Source: Anadara kagoshimensis
Lineage: Eukaryota > Mollusca > Bivalvia > Arcoida > Arcidae
NCBI GenBank assembly: GCA_021292105.1
Contig: CM037857.1
Location: 39,098,916-39,162,915 of the forward strand
Reading direction: 5' to 3'
DNA length: 64,000 nucleotides
This document shows, one piece after another, positions 49,111 to 61,238 of the stretch (position 1 is its first letter; the number at the start of each line of letters is the position of its first letter). The translations under genes were made by a program, and so were the position numbers. The notes beneath the pieces were generated by a model. It was not told where the DNA came from, made no database searches, and saw nothing but the letters and a program-made list of their open reading frames with translations.

Positions 49111-49607
49111 TTCGACACTAATTTGCAAGCTTAATGTTAAACTTTGGACATGCTAGTACTGTATCTAAGTTATAATAATGTCACATTTCGAAAGGTTTTG
49201 TTTTTGTTATGCGTTCATATTTCCATTTACTCTTACTCACATCAACATTGGTTTTTCCTGTGAACGTTGGTTTTAATTGCAAAACACTTAGGGGATTTTC
49301 ACTGGGAAAGTCCCCCAGTATAACTTTACTAGTGTGTAAAATATCTGATTGCGTAAGAACTCAAAGCTTATAATCTCCAACATTACATTTACATGTATTT
49401 TCTAAAACAAAATTATCATAAAAATTATTGTAACAAAAAATATTGAGAAATTTTTATCCAATATTAACAAAATAGATTTAGTTTAGTTTGAACAGTATTT
49501 ACTTTTTTTATTTGATAAATTAATATTTTAGCTTAATATTTTAGTTACTTTAGGTGAAGTTTTCCTATTTTGTATACTTGATATAGACACGAATATTCCG
49601 TTACTCC

Positions 49608-49795
49608 ATTCCACCTTGTCCACCTGTCTACAAAGGTCACCCATGGGAACCAGTAAAAGTGGTCTTTATGGACAGGTGACCTTTATATACAGGAACAAAT
49701 AGTATGAATAAAGAACAATTGGGATACATTTCTTCTGGTCTTTATTAGCATGTGGTCTTTATATAGAGAATACCTTTAAAGCAGATTGGACTGCA
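49608..49795. repeat. degenerate copy of the MITE at 50085
   Basis: Shares ggtctttatggacaggtgac, gaataaagaacaattg and the subterminal agattggactg with 50085-50267. Confidence 0.6.
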
Positions 49796-50084
49796 CATAC
49801 GTAAATAAAGGGAAATATAATCTAATTTTAATAGAGATTTTAAAAGCATACATCTCTATAGTAACACATTTTTCTTAATGATGAAACAAGAATAGATAAT
49901 TAGATAAGGTTTTAGAAACACAAGATTGACAAGACACCACAACTAATAATATAACACAAATAATTTACTATCGCACTTGGGAATGGAAATGCTAATTTCG
50001 AAGCTACATATATGTGAGGGTTTTGTGTTTGGTAGGCAAGACTTCGCCCTATTGGATTTTACAATGAACTTAGCCGTATTCAAC

Positions 50085-50267
50085 TACAGTCAAACCTGTC
50101 TATAAAGGCTACCAAAGGGAACTAGTAAAGGTGGTCTTTATGGGCAAGTGGTCCTTTTATACAGTTTGACATAACATGAATAAAGAGCGATTTGAATAAA
50201 AATCTATTGGCCTTTACATGCATGTGGCCCTTATATAGAGTTGTCCGTTAAGGCAGGTTTGACTGTA
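50085..50267. mobile_element. MITE with TIRs, 183 bp
   Basis: Ends tacagtcaaacctgtc and ggcaggtttgactgta are inverted repeats with one mismatch. The interior has internally repeated ggtctttat-like segments. No coding capacity; superfamily unclear. Confidence 0.7.
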
Positions 50268-51596
50268 ATGTAAGCCTGCTACTTTTTTATGCTGCGTTTT
50301 TGTCTTTCCTGTATTGTATGAAATTCAAACAACTTACAAATCAATGTTCAAGTAAGAAAAAAACATAAATACAAACTTTAAAAACTGGTAAAATTTTACA
50401 CACAAAGTATTTAGGATCTTATTACTTACCAGATCGTAAGGCTTGTGATATCAAATCGTCTGTTTAGAGTATTGATACTGCGTTTTATTACATTAGCTGT
50501 CTTTCAATTCTTGCAAATTTATTATCCATGCGTTTGAACTACAAACTATACATTTTTGTAACAACACTGGTAGTTTTGTAAAACATACTTTGACGCAAAT
50601 TCGAAAGTATAGAGCCATGTTGGCGTGGCATATAAATATGTGTCCCCGTCTCTAAGATAGTAAACGGTCGACATTTTAATTTTTTTGGCCTATACTGATG
50701 CACAAGTATGCTTATCAAACATAAACAAACCGATCCATGTTAAAATTACACTCCCAAAAGCAAAGCAAGCTACATCTCGGTTCCATATTTTCGAATTATC
50801 GTGGCATCATTTCTCACATAACTTACACATATTTACAAAAATATTTATCATAGAAACATTTTAGAAGAAAGACTTATCGATTATGTATTTCTAATACTAT
50901 TCATTGATCGTTTTGAAAGTTTGACTCATAATCGTAAAAAGTAACATTGTTTTGCAATGTGGACTAAATGTAAAATATAATAAGCATTTTCTGTTGTTTT
51001 TTCACAAAATATTCGAAAATCTTTTTTTTTTTTTCAAAAGATTTTCACTATTTTGGATAGTAAGATCGAAAAGGAGTTAACGCGGAAGTAAGATTTCATT
51101 TTCAATATGACATTTTTCTCAATAATCGACCCTCAGCACTTTTGGCCTCGTATACATCTGGATCTCGGTGCATCTCATCTTTGAAAGAAATCTTTTTGAT
51201 TAAAAACTGGAGATAAGTTCACACATAAGAAGAAAGTATTCAATAACAAGAGATATCTTACCATACAATGATATCAATGTCAAGAGGGGCAAATTAATAG
51301 CTCTTTAAAATTAATAAAATGTGTCTATCCCGTTTAAATACCTGCATTAAAATCTACAACCAGTTCCGACTCTCAAAGTGTAATTCTAGTTTTGATGATT
51401 CCCGCATGTAGTCGGTATTATATTTTTAAACATGGTGGTTGCAAAGCACTCACATCCATTCAGAAAAATGTATACAATGAATTTAAACTATTAGAAGATA
51501 CTGTTAAAACCATGGAGCTTATGAAAATACCATAAGGGGAATTACACTTGGAAAGTCCCCATGTATTAGTGACTAATCAAATTTACTAGTGCATAA
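50268..51596. other. no gene recognised
   Basis: AT-rich spacer with an R1 scrap at 50725-50775. The segment 51530-51595 (aggggaattacacttgg, aaagtcccc, tttactagtg) recurs in altered form at 49288-49345, so it is a further low-copy repeat. Confidence 0.4.
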
Positions 51597-51618
51597 ATTT
51601 ATAATTATTAAAAAGACA
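51597..51618. repeat. target-site duplication, left copy
   Basis: 22 bp, begins atttataattatt and ends aaaaagaca; identical to 55635-55656. The element's simple-repeat tail begins right after it. Confidence 0.9.
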
Positions 51619-51833
51619 TTCATTCATTCATTCAAACTTTATTTCCTCCATAAGAGATTTTTTTAAAAATAATTATTAATTATATGTTACAAATAAATAG
51701 AAAAAAATAGTTAAACGTATATAAACTTAATTAAACACATGCAATATAAAGTAAGTAATACATATATATACATATATATAGTTAGGACAATGTAGTTTGG
51801 GGCTAAGCTTGTGTTTGGACCCTCTGAATATTA

Positions 51834-52280
51834 TCATGCTATGTCAACTTGCAACTGTCTGTAGCATTCTGCAGATACAGCTTGTATATAGATAAAGCTG
51901 TGAAACATAAAACACTTGTGGTCTATTTCGGTGGTTATCCATTGTGTGTTGCCTAAGAGAGTTTGGTACAGTTTTTCATCGCTGATGTTATTGATTTCTG
52001 CGTTAAGAGAAACACCAAACACATCTGTAATATTGTTCCAAAAACTGTTTCGCAGATCACTTAAAACAACACAACAGCATGCTATATGGACGTATAAGTC
52101 TGTGTAAATGTTGCCACACAAGGAACAAGTATTATTGACTAAGCAAGTAGGTAGGGTCCATAATTTGGCAATAAATCGGACAAGTCTTAACTGGCTACTT
52201 GTAGATGGCAATGACCATTTTTGTGATGCAATTCTGTGAAACGTATAAAGTCCGGACTCTGTGATAATCTGTCTCTCCAT
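51834..52280 (-). pseudogene. retrotransposon ORF2 C-terminal region
   Basis: 148 open codons from ERQIITESGL, with CSLCGN and VHIACCC forming the Cys-Cys-His-Cys type finger found at the end of many LINE ORF2 proteins. Confidence 0.7.
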
Positions 52281-52429
52281 TTAGTAGCTTCATGTTCAGC
52301 CATTGTTTAATGGACTGTTGCCTTCCATGTCCTCTTGTCGGGGAAATGCTGCGTGATCAATACCCATGGAGGCACTGGTCCAGCTGATATTTTAAGAGAA
52401 TTTCTATGATATTGGGAATGGATTCAAAT

Positions 52430-54092
52430 TTAATTGGTCGCGGTTCGGTACAATATGTGTTCAATCGATATATAAATAATTTTAGTCAGTGTTTTTCCAT
52501 TTAAATCACAGAGCTTTTGTAAGAAGAATAGTTTCTTTTTTTCTATTTCAGTTTGAATACGGGATAGTCCAAGCATACTTTCAGAAATATCTGACCGGGT
52601 TCTTTGTGGAAAGTTTTGAATGTGTTTAGCAACAAAGTGCTGGAATATATTTAAAATGTTATAGTCACATTCTTTAATATCAGACATTACTTCACATCCA
52701 TAACATGCAGTCGGTAACACAATTTTCCGGTATAAATCAATTATAACTATTGGATTCAAGACTCTATTGTCCGTTCCAGCTATAGCAAAGTACGACTTCC
52801 GTCCTCTATTACACCTTTCTCTAGTGCGTTGGTTGGGTCGATTAAAAGCATTAAGTTCGATACCAACATGATTACATTGCGTAACTATAAGAAGAGGATC
52901 ATTCCCAAGCTTCCACTGAAACTTTATTGTGTCATATGAACATTTAGAGGATCCAAACACAAGGATATTGGATTTACTAACATTATAAATATAACGCCAT
53001 TTTGTAGCGTACCTATGTGCTATATCCAACATGGTTTGCAGACCATTAGGTGAAATACTTATACATGCTATATCGTCAGCAAAAGATAGGCTGCTGTTAT
53101 TTAAATTACCAACACAGGCCCCGTAGCAGCCTCAGTAAGTCATCTTTAAACACAAGATATCGAAATGTGGATAGTACACCACCTTGTTTGACACCTTGAT
53201 ATGTTGGAAACCATTGAGTCTTCACATTATTAATGATAACCGTACTTTCTGTATTTATGTGGAGATCGCCAATCAATCTCCACAGTTTACCCTTAATTCC
53301 AAGTTTAACTAATTTTATCATAAGTCCCTTTCTCCACACCGTATCAAAAGCCTTTTTGGTGTCTAGAAAGGCTACATAGACTTTACTACCTAATTCAACA
53401 TTGTGGTGAATGGTTCCATGGAGATTGAAAGAGGTGGTTATACAGCTCAATCCCCGTTGAAATCCTTGCTGCTGAGGGCTAAGCGTTGTACCTGTTACGG
53501 TGATTGTCAATCCTTGCCACTAGCAGTGTTTCAAAGACTTTTTCTATCGTTGGTAGTAGTGATACGGGTCTATAGCTGTCGGGTGAGGTTTTATCTTTGT
53601 TACCTCCCTTGAAAATTGGAATTATTATTCCTTTTTGTTCACGAATTTGGCACTTTTCCATATCTGATATTGTTAAACAGATTTGTCAAGGCTACTACCA
53701 GCATATGCCCGCCATACTTTAGGTGTTCCACTTGAACCATATCATGACCTGGTGCCTTCTTTAGCTTTAGGCTATTAATAATTTTACCCACTCTCTTTTA
53801 TGTCTCCACCTGGAAGACCTTCGGTCACATCTTTAACAGAATCCTGTAGATATTCATATTCTCAATTGATGCCATCGGTAAAGTCTTGACAGAACTCGGC
53901 GTTATACAATGGTATATAAACATCTTGGTAATATCCAGCAAAAGCAGCCGCCACATCATCTGGATCATTATATACCTGATCATTGTATTTAATTACCGGG
54001 TATACTTTCCTTTGACGTGGTTTGAGTCTTTGAATTAGTTTCCAAAACAGGCGGATATCACAGCCTGCAGCATCGTTAATGTCATTATACAT
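52430..54092 (-). pseudogene. retrotransposon ORF2 reverse transcriptase
   Basis: Linker DIRLFWKLIQRLKPRQRKV, then GIIIPIFKGG with SYRPVSLLPTIEKVFE, QQGFQRGLSC, VYVAFLDTKKAFDTVWR, GVKQGGVLST and SFADDIAC with the catalytic Asp pair near 53075, followed by a thumb-like region to 52430. Palm aspartates are kept but frame changes occur near 53500 and 53105. Confidence 0.85.
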
Positions 54093-54121
54093 ATTACTGT
54101 AGTAGTCTTCAGCCGCTGTAT

Positions 54122-55354
54122 TTAAGGTTTTCTAAAGTATCGTTTTGCTCGTTTGTATGCTGCATATGATTGGAAATTCATACCACGCGGCTTCCCTTCT
54201 AAGATCCATAATCTACGTTTGTGTCTCTCTTCTTTATGAGCCTCCTTAACCTCACATGTCCAGTATGGTTTTGTGTGTCGATTGAAGCTTGATTTAGGGA
54301 TTACGTTCTCTGCGGCGTCAAGCAATGGTTGTACTAGAACATCGTTGTACCTGTCTATATCCGCGTTTTCACAGTTCAGTACAAGGTTACGTAATTTTGA
54401 ATGAACATATTGTTCATATTTTAATTTGGTTTGATCTGTCATTTTGTGCCAGGCAGGGAATGCAGTAGAAAAGTCCATAAGCTTGTGATAGGTAAATGTT
54501 GTATTCATACAAGCTACAACAGGAAGATGATCAGATGTTAAGCTTAGCTCCCCTTCAGCAAGGATTTGAAAACTGTTGAATTGACCTGCACCCACCTCAT
54601 CACACAAGATATAATCTAACATAGTACTGTAAAGTTGTGATGTAAGTATATGACTCACATGTACCACGTACGCCATCATTTAGCGTAACTAGACGATTAC
54701 GGTTAATAAAACTAATAAATTCATTTAATTTGTATCTATTAGCCGTATGTATATCACAATGCCTACATGTAGCATTGAAATCACCACCAAGTATGACATG
54801 CCCAAACTGTCTAAAATTTCAGTATACATCATTTAGCAAGGTAAGCTGTTGTCTATAGTCTCTTATAGAACCATCAGATGGCATGTAAATCGAAAAAATA
54901 AAAAATAAAGCACCTTTAGAACTCTTAAATTGTATACCCACAATACGATCAAAGGAATTGTGTTTAATTCCTTTATACTATATTCTAACTGTTTTTTATA
55001 CATAATTGATACACCACCTTTACCACATCTACTTACACTACTTATACTGTCATCAATTTTAGTCACAGCTTTATAATTAGTATCAACAGTGTCTAAGAAC
55101 ATTTAAGATTGCTCTCTAAGTTTGTGTTCAGAGATTCACATAACGTCACAGTTACTCTTATGTAACAAGTCACTTAAACATAGCGAGGAAGACATAGCTC
55201 CTCTGATATTCCAGCAAACAATGGTAAAAGCAAGCATTAATATAAGCATTAGATACAAGGTATTGATTTTATAAAGTTTGTCCATGTTATATTTAGTTTG
55301 TAATCTGTTCGTACCACTGTCTCTGTGACAGCTACGGTCTACATACGACGCCAT
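54122..55354 (-). pseudogene. retrotransposon ORF2 endonuclease domain
   Basis: Starts IVCWNIRGAMSSS, then after a TGA reads ISEHKL, after a TAA continues to RCGKGGVSIMYKK, and in other frames VILGGDFNATC and GELSLTSDHLPVVA. WNIRG, EH, GGDFNA and SDHLP are the APE endonuclease motifs. At least two stops and two frame changes. Confidence 0.8.
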
Positions 55355-55374
55355 CAGGCCAGAAATCGCCCGAT

Positions 55375-55634
55375 TCGATTATTTGAGCGTGATCTTGATT
55401 GACATTTAATTTTGCAGAAGCGCCCCCCCCGCTTACCCTCAAATACTACTAATTGGGTGACTTGAAAATTTTCGCGCTGAAGGTAATTTAAAATCCCCGA
55501 ACGTGTGGTTTCGGCACTTAAATTACCCAAGTAGAAGCGCGCTGAGCGTTTGCTATATTTGTACGCTACGAAAATATCAGGTTCATTAGTGGCCTCGGAG
55601 TTGTTTGTATTCTGCTTATATAAATAACGTATAG
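55375..55634 (-). pseudogene. retrotransposon ORF1 remnant
   Basis: Reads ATNEPDIFVAYKYSKRS then FYLGNLSAETTRSGILNYL and VVFEGKRGGRFCKIKC. The beta-alpha-beta-like order resembles the RRM-like or C-terminal part of ORF1 proteins of invertebrate LINEs. The N-terminal part is absent because of 5' truncation. Confidence 0.55.
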
Positions 55635-55656
55635 ATTTATAATTATTAAAAAGACA
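55635..55656. repeat. target-site duplication, right copy
   Basis: Identical to 51597-51618; marks the 5' truncation point of the retrotransposon. Confidence 0.9.
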
Positions 55657-55737
55657 GAACAAATAGCTTTGTATGGGAGCTGATGAGGAACATCAGTCAA
55701 TAAGTATTCTGCCATGGAGGGATACTAATCAGAAACA

Positions 55738-55910
55738 AACTTACCTACCCATGTCCAAATCACAAGCCTTAAGCAAAGTAAAACTTTGAAACTGGCAACT
55801 TAATACCCTTCCAGAGCACCGGGCATCACTTACGTGTTAAGTTGATTTTTCAGCGCCAAAAGTGTTTTTTTTTACTTTGCTTTGAGATTTTATTTTGGAC
55901 AAGGATAGGT
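55738..55910. repeat. two R1 end fragments in opposite orientation
   Basis: tacccatgtccaaatcaca and taaaactttgaaactgg (minus form) are directly followed by cagagcaccgggcatcactt and ttactttgctttgagatt (plus form), so two ends lie back to back. Confidence 0.55.
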
Positions 55911-55989
55911 AAGTTAAACCCGTGCACATCCACAACGAAAGTGAGGCCGGGTGCCCGGAAAGGTAAGCGTCATCTGTTTTGGCTACCTA

Positions 55990-57182
55990 CGAGGGGAGGT
56001 CAAAAAGTTCATAAAACAGGGTATATATTGTCACAACAAACCATACATTTTATCATTATTATTCAATATAGTCTCTATTTACCTCAATGCACTTAGCCCA
56101 CTTTTCTTTTAGACTGTCTATACCTTTGAAATACAAGTCTTTGGTTTGGTCCTGAAACCATGCCTCTGTGGCAGCCTTAAGTCCATCATCATCGGGGAAT
56201 CTGATTCCCCGTAAATGGGATTTTAAATTTCTAAATAGGAAATAATCACTGGGTGCCAAATCGGGACTGTGGGGTTGGTTACAAGTTGTTTGAACTTGCA
56301 TTCACGAATCGCTGCTTGTGCAATTCTTAACTTGTGCACAGAAGTAATACCCCTCGGCTTAACTTTCCCCTCCTTTTTAATTTAATAGCAGCTTTCAGCT
56401 GCTTTATTAGATCAGCATAGTAAGCCCCAGTGATAGAGATTCGAGCAAGTTTATAATTGATTAACAGAACACCCTTAGAACCCCAAAACACAGTGGCCAT
56501 GACTTTGCCAGCTGATGGTTGGGTTTTGAATTTCTTTGGTGGGGATGATCCAGGGTGCTTCAATTGTATGGACTCTTTTTTGGTTTCTGGGTCCCAATGA
56601 TGAATCCATGTTTCATCACCAGTTACTAAACGTAAAAAGAAGCTCTCCGGGTTATCATTATAAATGCCAAGAAGCTCGTGGATAACCGTGTACATACACT
56701 TCCATGTGAAATGTCATTCTCCCTAGCTATGTCATCAATCCTAATTCGACGACCATTCATGATGAGGGTCTCCACAGACGTGACAATTTCCTTTGTGATG
56801 GCATCAGCTGGCCGACCTGACCGTGGGTCATCCTTCAGTGAGGTGCGCCCACGTTTAAACTCAGCTGACCATTTTGCCACTGTGGAATAGGGAGGACCAC
56901 TGTCACCGTACACCTCAGCCATTCGCCGATGAATTCCTTTGGCATTTGATCCCTCTACTGTGAGGAACTTAATACTGCCCTTTAGAAACTCAACATTTTG
57001 TTTTTCCATCATTGCTTGATGGTCACCAACTTTGAATGTTTTTTAGAATTACACAAATATGTTGTGACAAATAAACTTGATATGTTTAAAATGGCGGAAT
57101 GTTGTGTTGTCTAAATAAGAAAAGAAAATGTGTGTTACGCTTGGCTGAATACGCTGTTCTATAACTTTCTGACTTCCCCTCG
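55990..57182 (-). mobile_element. mariner (DD34D) transposon, 1193 bp, nested
   Basis: Inverted ends cgaggggaggtcaaaaagtt and (right, reversed) CGAGGGGAAGTCAGAAAGTT, each next to a TA (55988-55989, 57183-57184), the mariner target duplication. Encodes a broken transposase on the minus strand. Confidence 0.92.
56059..57012 (-). pseudogene. mariner transposase, missing second catalytic Asp
   Basis: N-terminal helix-turn-helix parts NAKGIHRRMAEVYGD and STVAKWSAEFKRGR, linker GRPADAITKEIV, first catalytic Asp in TGDETWIHHWDPETK, third in HSPDLAPSDYFLF. The usual HDNAP of the second Asp is absent: GVLLL is followed directly by VHK.RIAQAAI in another frame, so a deletion of roughly 14 bases near 56335 removed the residue. 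Further frame changes near 56640 and 56300. Cannot be active. Confidence 0.9.
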
Positions 57183-57460
57183 TACACCCGCCACTTGTAA
57201 AATCAAAATTGTAAATAATGGAACTATAAGGCTATGGGACCCAAAGATATTATCCAGGATAATTTTGGGAAAAGAATAAACATCATACTTATCAACAACT
57301 GTGACGACCAGAAAACTTTGTGAGTGCATTGATAAGCCTTAGTTTGAAATATTCCTTCGTCAAAAATTTATTTTGTAGCAGCTTACTTCGTTTTATAAAG
57401 TTCCGTAATGGGAGCAAGTTCTACCATAGTGTATTAATTGTGAAATAAATACACCGCAAG

Positions 57461-58374
57461 ACAGGCATGAGCAGCAGAAATATAGCTATTCCAATGAGTG
57501 TTTTTTAAAACAAGCGGAATTGCCATATTATAAATTTTTTAATTTTCTGAATGAAAATTCAGAAATTTATATGACAGAAAAATATCGATAACAGTACATG
57601 TAGAATATTTTCCGGTGGTTAAGTATTGTAATACTAGAAAATTTATCAACAGTTATAATTTGGCGCGATTGACAGTAATCTTAAAATGTTAAAATTAAGA
57701 TGTCGCTAAAATTTACTACTTTTTAATGATACTACTTCTCGTAGTGCCCCGTGTCGCCCAACACATCGGAGCGAGTAAACAAATATTGTCTATGAACAGA
57801 TGTTTCTTCTTTCTGTACGCCGGTAAACGTTTTAATGACCATTCAAAAATGTGGCCACAATTATTTTTGTTTTAGGTAAGTGATTCCCAGATGGGGTAGT
57901 AAAGTGTCTAAAGCGATAAAATTAAAATCTGTTAATACAGAGTTTATACTTAAATTGCTAAAATTAGTATTTGTCAATGTAAAGCTGATAATGAATCACA
58001 CATATATTAAACGTGTGATTATGAACAACAAAGTCCAACCCTGCAACTGGTTTGGTTTAAATAGTTGATAAACTCTTAAATTGTGGGAGATATCCGTATA
58101 GTCAGACACTGTCAATGCAATATTCAGTTAATAATGAAATATTAAAAATCACCAAAAGAAGTCCTCAAAATTTAATTTCCCGATTAAATAGCGACAAATA
58201 TACAAAGGGCTCGCAACAAGTAAAAGCGTATGTTTCGTATGAAGCAGAAATTATGCAGAACCTGGTCGAATCTGGAGAGAAGACGTTTCAAAATGATTCA
58301 ACTTCACATACATATATACGTTGTATGTGAGTTTATGAGTTTTACTCTTAGTAATTCTTAAATATGGTATTACA
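57461..58374. other. no gene recognised
   Basis: AT-rich. Two short plus-strand open stretches (57880-58068, 58115-58330) contain Lys-rich peptides without a domain. Confidence 0.35.
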
Positions 58375-58640
58375 AATATATTGTTGACTTGGGGATATTG
58401 CAAGACTAGGTTTATCATTGTTTTCAAACTTTTATGACCGTTGTCATATTTTTTACCAATAGGATGTCGCTGTATATTTGAAGTACTATAGTTCTGCACC
58501 TTTCTTTCTCATTTTTTACACGCGACAATGCTAGTTGAAATGGGGGTTCTTCCGGGAGAACCGACATTGGTTTTTTGGGTAAAATTCGCTTGTTCAACAT
58601 CATTTGCCAGTTCTTGGGTTTTTTACTTTGCTTAGGGATT
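58375..58640 (+). repeat. interspersed repeat R1, plus orientation
   Basis: Contains ttgttgacttggggatattg, ctaggtttatcattg, atgaccgttgtcat and tttgacatggattggtatg. Confidence 0.65.
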
Positions 58641-58912
58641 GTGATTTGACATGGATTGGTATGTTTGTTTTACTTTGCTTTTAGATTGTGATTTGGACAT
58701 AGATTGGTATGTTGTTTTACTTTGCTTTGGGATTCTGATTTGGACATGGATTGGTATGTTCGATTTATTTTGCTATGGGATTGTGATTTGGACATGGTTT
58801 GGTATGTTTGTTTTATTTTGCTTTGGGATTGTGACTTGGACATGGATTGGTATGTTGTTTTACTTTGCTTTGGGATTGTGATTTGGACAGGGATTGGCTT
58901 GTTTTAAATGTG
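58621..58912 (+). repeat. six tandem copies of the terminal 48 bp of R1
   Basis: Units contain ttttactttgctttgggatt, gtgatttggacatgg and attggtatgtt. Each unit equals the extreme end of R1, so the end alone was amplified. Open frames through it give repeats of LLWDCDLDMDWYV and are artefacts. Confidence 0.9.
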
Positions 58913-58924
58913 CCATTATCCCAT

Positions 58925-59065
58925 CATTTTCAATTTTATTACACACGTAACGGGTGTAGCTTTTTAGACAGGAAGTTCTTACCCACAATCCCATGGTGGA
59001 AGTTTAACCTAAATTAACAATTTCTAAGTTTTTACTTTGGAATCGTGACATGGATTGGTATGCTA
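58925..59065 (+). repeat. interspersed repeat R1 end fragment
   Basis: Contains cacgtaacgggtgtagct, ggaagttcttacccac and gtgacatggattggtatg. It follows the tandem array. Confidence 0.65.
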
Positions 59066-61138
59066 ACTTTAGTCTGCTTGGGTCTCATCAGGCATATGCT
59101 CATAGTTTCAGTGATATGACGCAAATGCAGTATAATTGTCCCGTGGATGGGAGGTTTGTAGGTCGCATAGGTAATCAAGTTTTATTTGCCGTTTCCCATT
59201 TAGTTGACAACCGTGTGGAATGAAGCAATGTTAACAAAAACATTTTGCTCAAGGATGTTTCAGGTAGTCTAGTTGGAACTACCCATAAACATAAGTTATT
59301 GTTTGAGACCTAAACCACTCAACCTTTTATTAAAAAATCATGTTTGTTTGATCAAAATCATTATACAAATGTACATAAAACACAATCCATAATATATAAA
59401 AACACTTTTAATAACCGTGTAAAATATTATAAAAAATTATATAAAACAATGCAATTGTATAAAAAAATCAAGTTTGTCCGAAGGCTGATTATATGGTACA
59501 CCATATTGTTATTCGGCAGTAGTGTTTAAGGTTGAAGCTTACAAACAGATCTATTTCACGCAACGTGTTTTAAATTTAAAATGATTATATTTTAAACGTT
59601 CTAATAGAGCAACAGAAAAAATCCATAGGAACATCTTCTAGTCAAGAGAAAGTTTTCTTTCAAAGTAACCAGAACAGCGTGTTAGAGACGTGTTATACAT
59701 AATGAGACTGAAAATATTTAAATTGGACATAAATAAAAAATATTATCAAAGCGACACAAAAAACTGTCTAAATAACGTGTAATTAACGAAAAAATCGTTT
59801 AGTAACGTAGATGTGTTTGCATACGAATGACGGACGCATATTTACATGCGTATACACATACGGCACAGGCTTGTTGAAAGCTTAATGAATCAGTTCCCCT
59901 TGTTGTCTAAATGTCGGCAGCAGCTGCAATCTGTCTTTCAGCAGCTATTCGATCACTAGCTATCTATATCTCAGCCACTCTAGTACCCGGCTTCGTTTTG
60001 TCACTTAATTGTAAAATGTTTTATAGGTCTGTACTGTACGTCCTCGTAGATATACATCCTTACTGTATCTCTCGCCTCGCTGTCACAAAACATTGTGAAA
60101 AGAACATATTTAATAGATAAACAAAATGTATATACAAAATGTACATTTTTGTAAACAAATTAAAAATCGGCAAGATTTTTACTCTGTTTAATTTTCTTTC
60201 AGGCAGTTATATGTATATGAATGTATAAGATGTGATTAACATTGTTTCAGAGACATTTAATACACAAGGTTGTACACAATTGAATAATATTTAAATTTTG
60301 AATTATGACACAACATCAGCAATCTAGGAAAGCGTGTAAATGATAAACAATCGTTCAGTAGTGTAGATGTTTTTCACTCTCACATGCATGTACACGCGTA
60401 CGTACTCATTGACACATGCTATTACAATATTCCCACTTCCACAGGTCGAATATGATTTTTATGAAAAAAATATAAAACAATAAACAAATAGACAATGTTG
60501 AGATTCAATTTTTTCACAAGTAAGAGAGTCTGTAAGTCTCATGCGAAACCTTTGAATTTGTACATAATTATGAACAGTACTCTGTAATTTAATGTCAGAA
60601 AGCAACCATTGCCATTCTTAAGTCAAAAGGCTACAGTTTCGCTGTCTAAGATTTGCTTTAATCTAAATACTAGTATGGAAAATTTTAAATCTGGAATATT
60701 TTTTTAAGTTTGAAGATGTTCATAAATCTAAGAAGTCATTTTGAAGAGCATTTAAAGCTTATTGCATCTATATTCTAATTTTGTTAAAACATTTCATTTA
60801 TAGTATATCCCAAACTTTTTTTTCAGATTTAAGAAAACTCTTAGTTTAAGAGCGATTGTGAAACTAGACCCAGATCCCGTAGGGTCATTCAATGCAGTTT
60901 ATAAACACAAAGGTTAATTTTGAACTCGGGATTCGTAAAAGCTTGCTGATATTAGTTTATCACTTGACAAGACTTACAGATCCTATGACAATATTGTACA
61001 TTATATAAAGATGACAAACAGGTATAAAAAGTCTAGTATATAAAAAAATATGTATTAGCAATGTTTCTCATAAATACGATGATGTGGCTTGTATTACGTG
61101 AACTATACGATGAATCTCCGTACTGCAAATGCAATTGA
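59066..61138. other. region 3' of gene B, no gene recognised
   Basis: AT-rich spacer. A plus-strand open stretch at 59911-60120 codes an alanine- and serine-rich start (MSAAAAICLSAAIRSLA) but nothing recognisable. The gene B 3' UTR should occupy the right end. Confidence 0.35.
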
Positions 61139-61238
61139 TTACCAAACATGACATCTGTTTTTGAAGACATATGGTGAATTTGCTGGGCAGGAGAAGGTTT
61201 TCTGAAACACACTAGAGTCACTCAGAGATCCAGTAATT
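61139..61238 (-). CDS. gene B last exon
   Basis: Reads ITGSLSDSSVFQKTFSC, ends NRCHVW and stops at TAA 61141-61139. The last coding bases are nearly identical to those of gene A. Confidence 0.92.

Larger units (their letters stand above)
51619..55634 (-). mobile_element. non-LTR retrotransposon (APE endonuclease plus RT), 5'-truncated, decayed
   Basis: About 4.0 kb on the minus strand, flanked by identical 22-bp direct repeats (51597-51618 and 55635-55656), the target-site duplication. Order: ORF1 remnant, endonuclease (GGDFNA, SDHLPV), reverse transcriptase (SYRPVSLL, AFLDTKKAFDTVWR, FADD), C-terminal Cys-His region, short 3' UTR with AATAAAG and a GAATG/TGAA-type repeat tail. Layout and tail fit the CR1/L2/Jockey side of the tree; the exact clade needs a phylogeny. 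Several stops and shifts make it non-autonomous now. Confidence 0.88.
55905..57460 (-). repeat. interspersed repeat R1, split by a mariner insertion
   Basis: The left part ends ctgttttggctacc at 55987 and the right part resumes cacccgccacttgtaaaatc after 57184. Removing the mariner and one TA restores the usual R1 sequence gctacctacacccgccac. The right arm continues to about 57460 (cttatcaacaactgtgacga, gagcaagttctaccatagtg). Confidence 0.85.

Noticed and set aside
58651-58907. Two 70-codon open frames with WDCDLDMDWYV repeats
   Set aside because: Translations of the tandem R1 terminus.
59080-59110. Another hammerhead (CTGATGAG on the minus strand)
   Set aside because: No CGAAA block or pairing stems follow at the needed distance.
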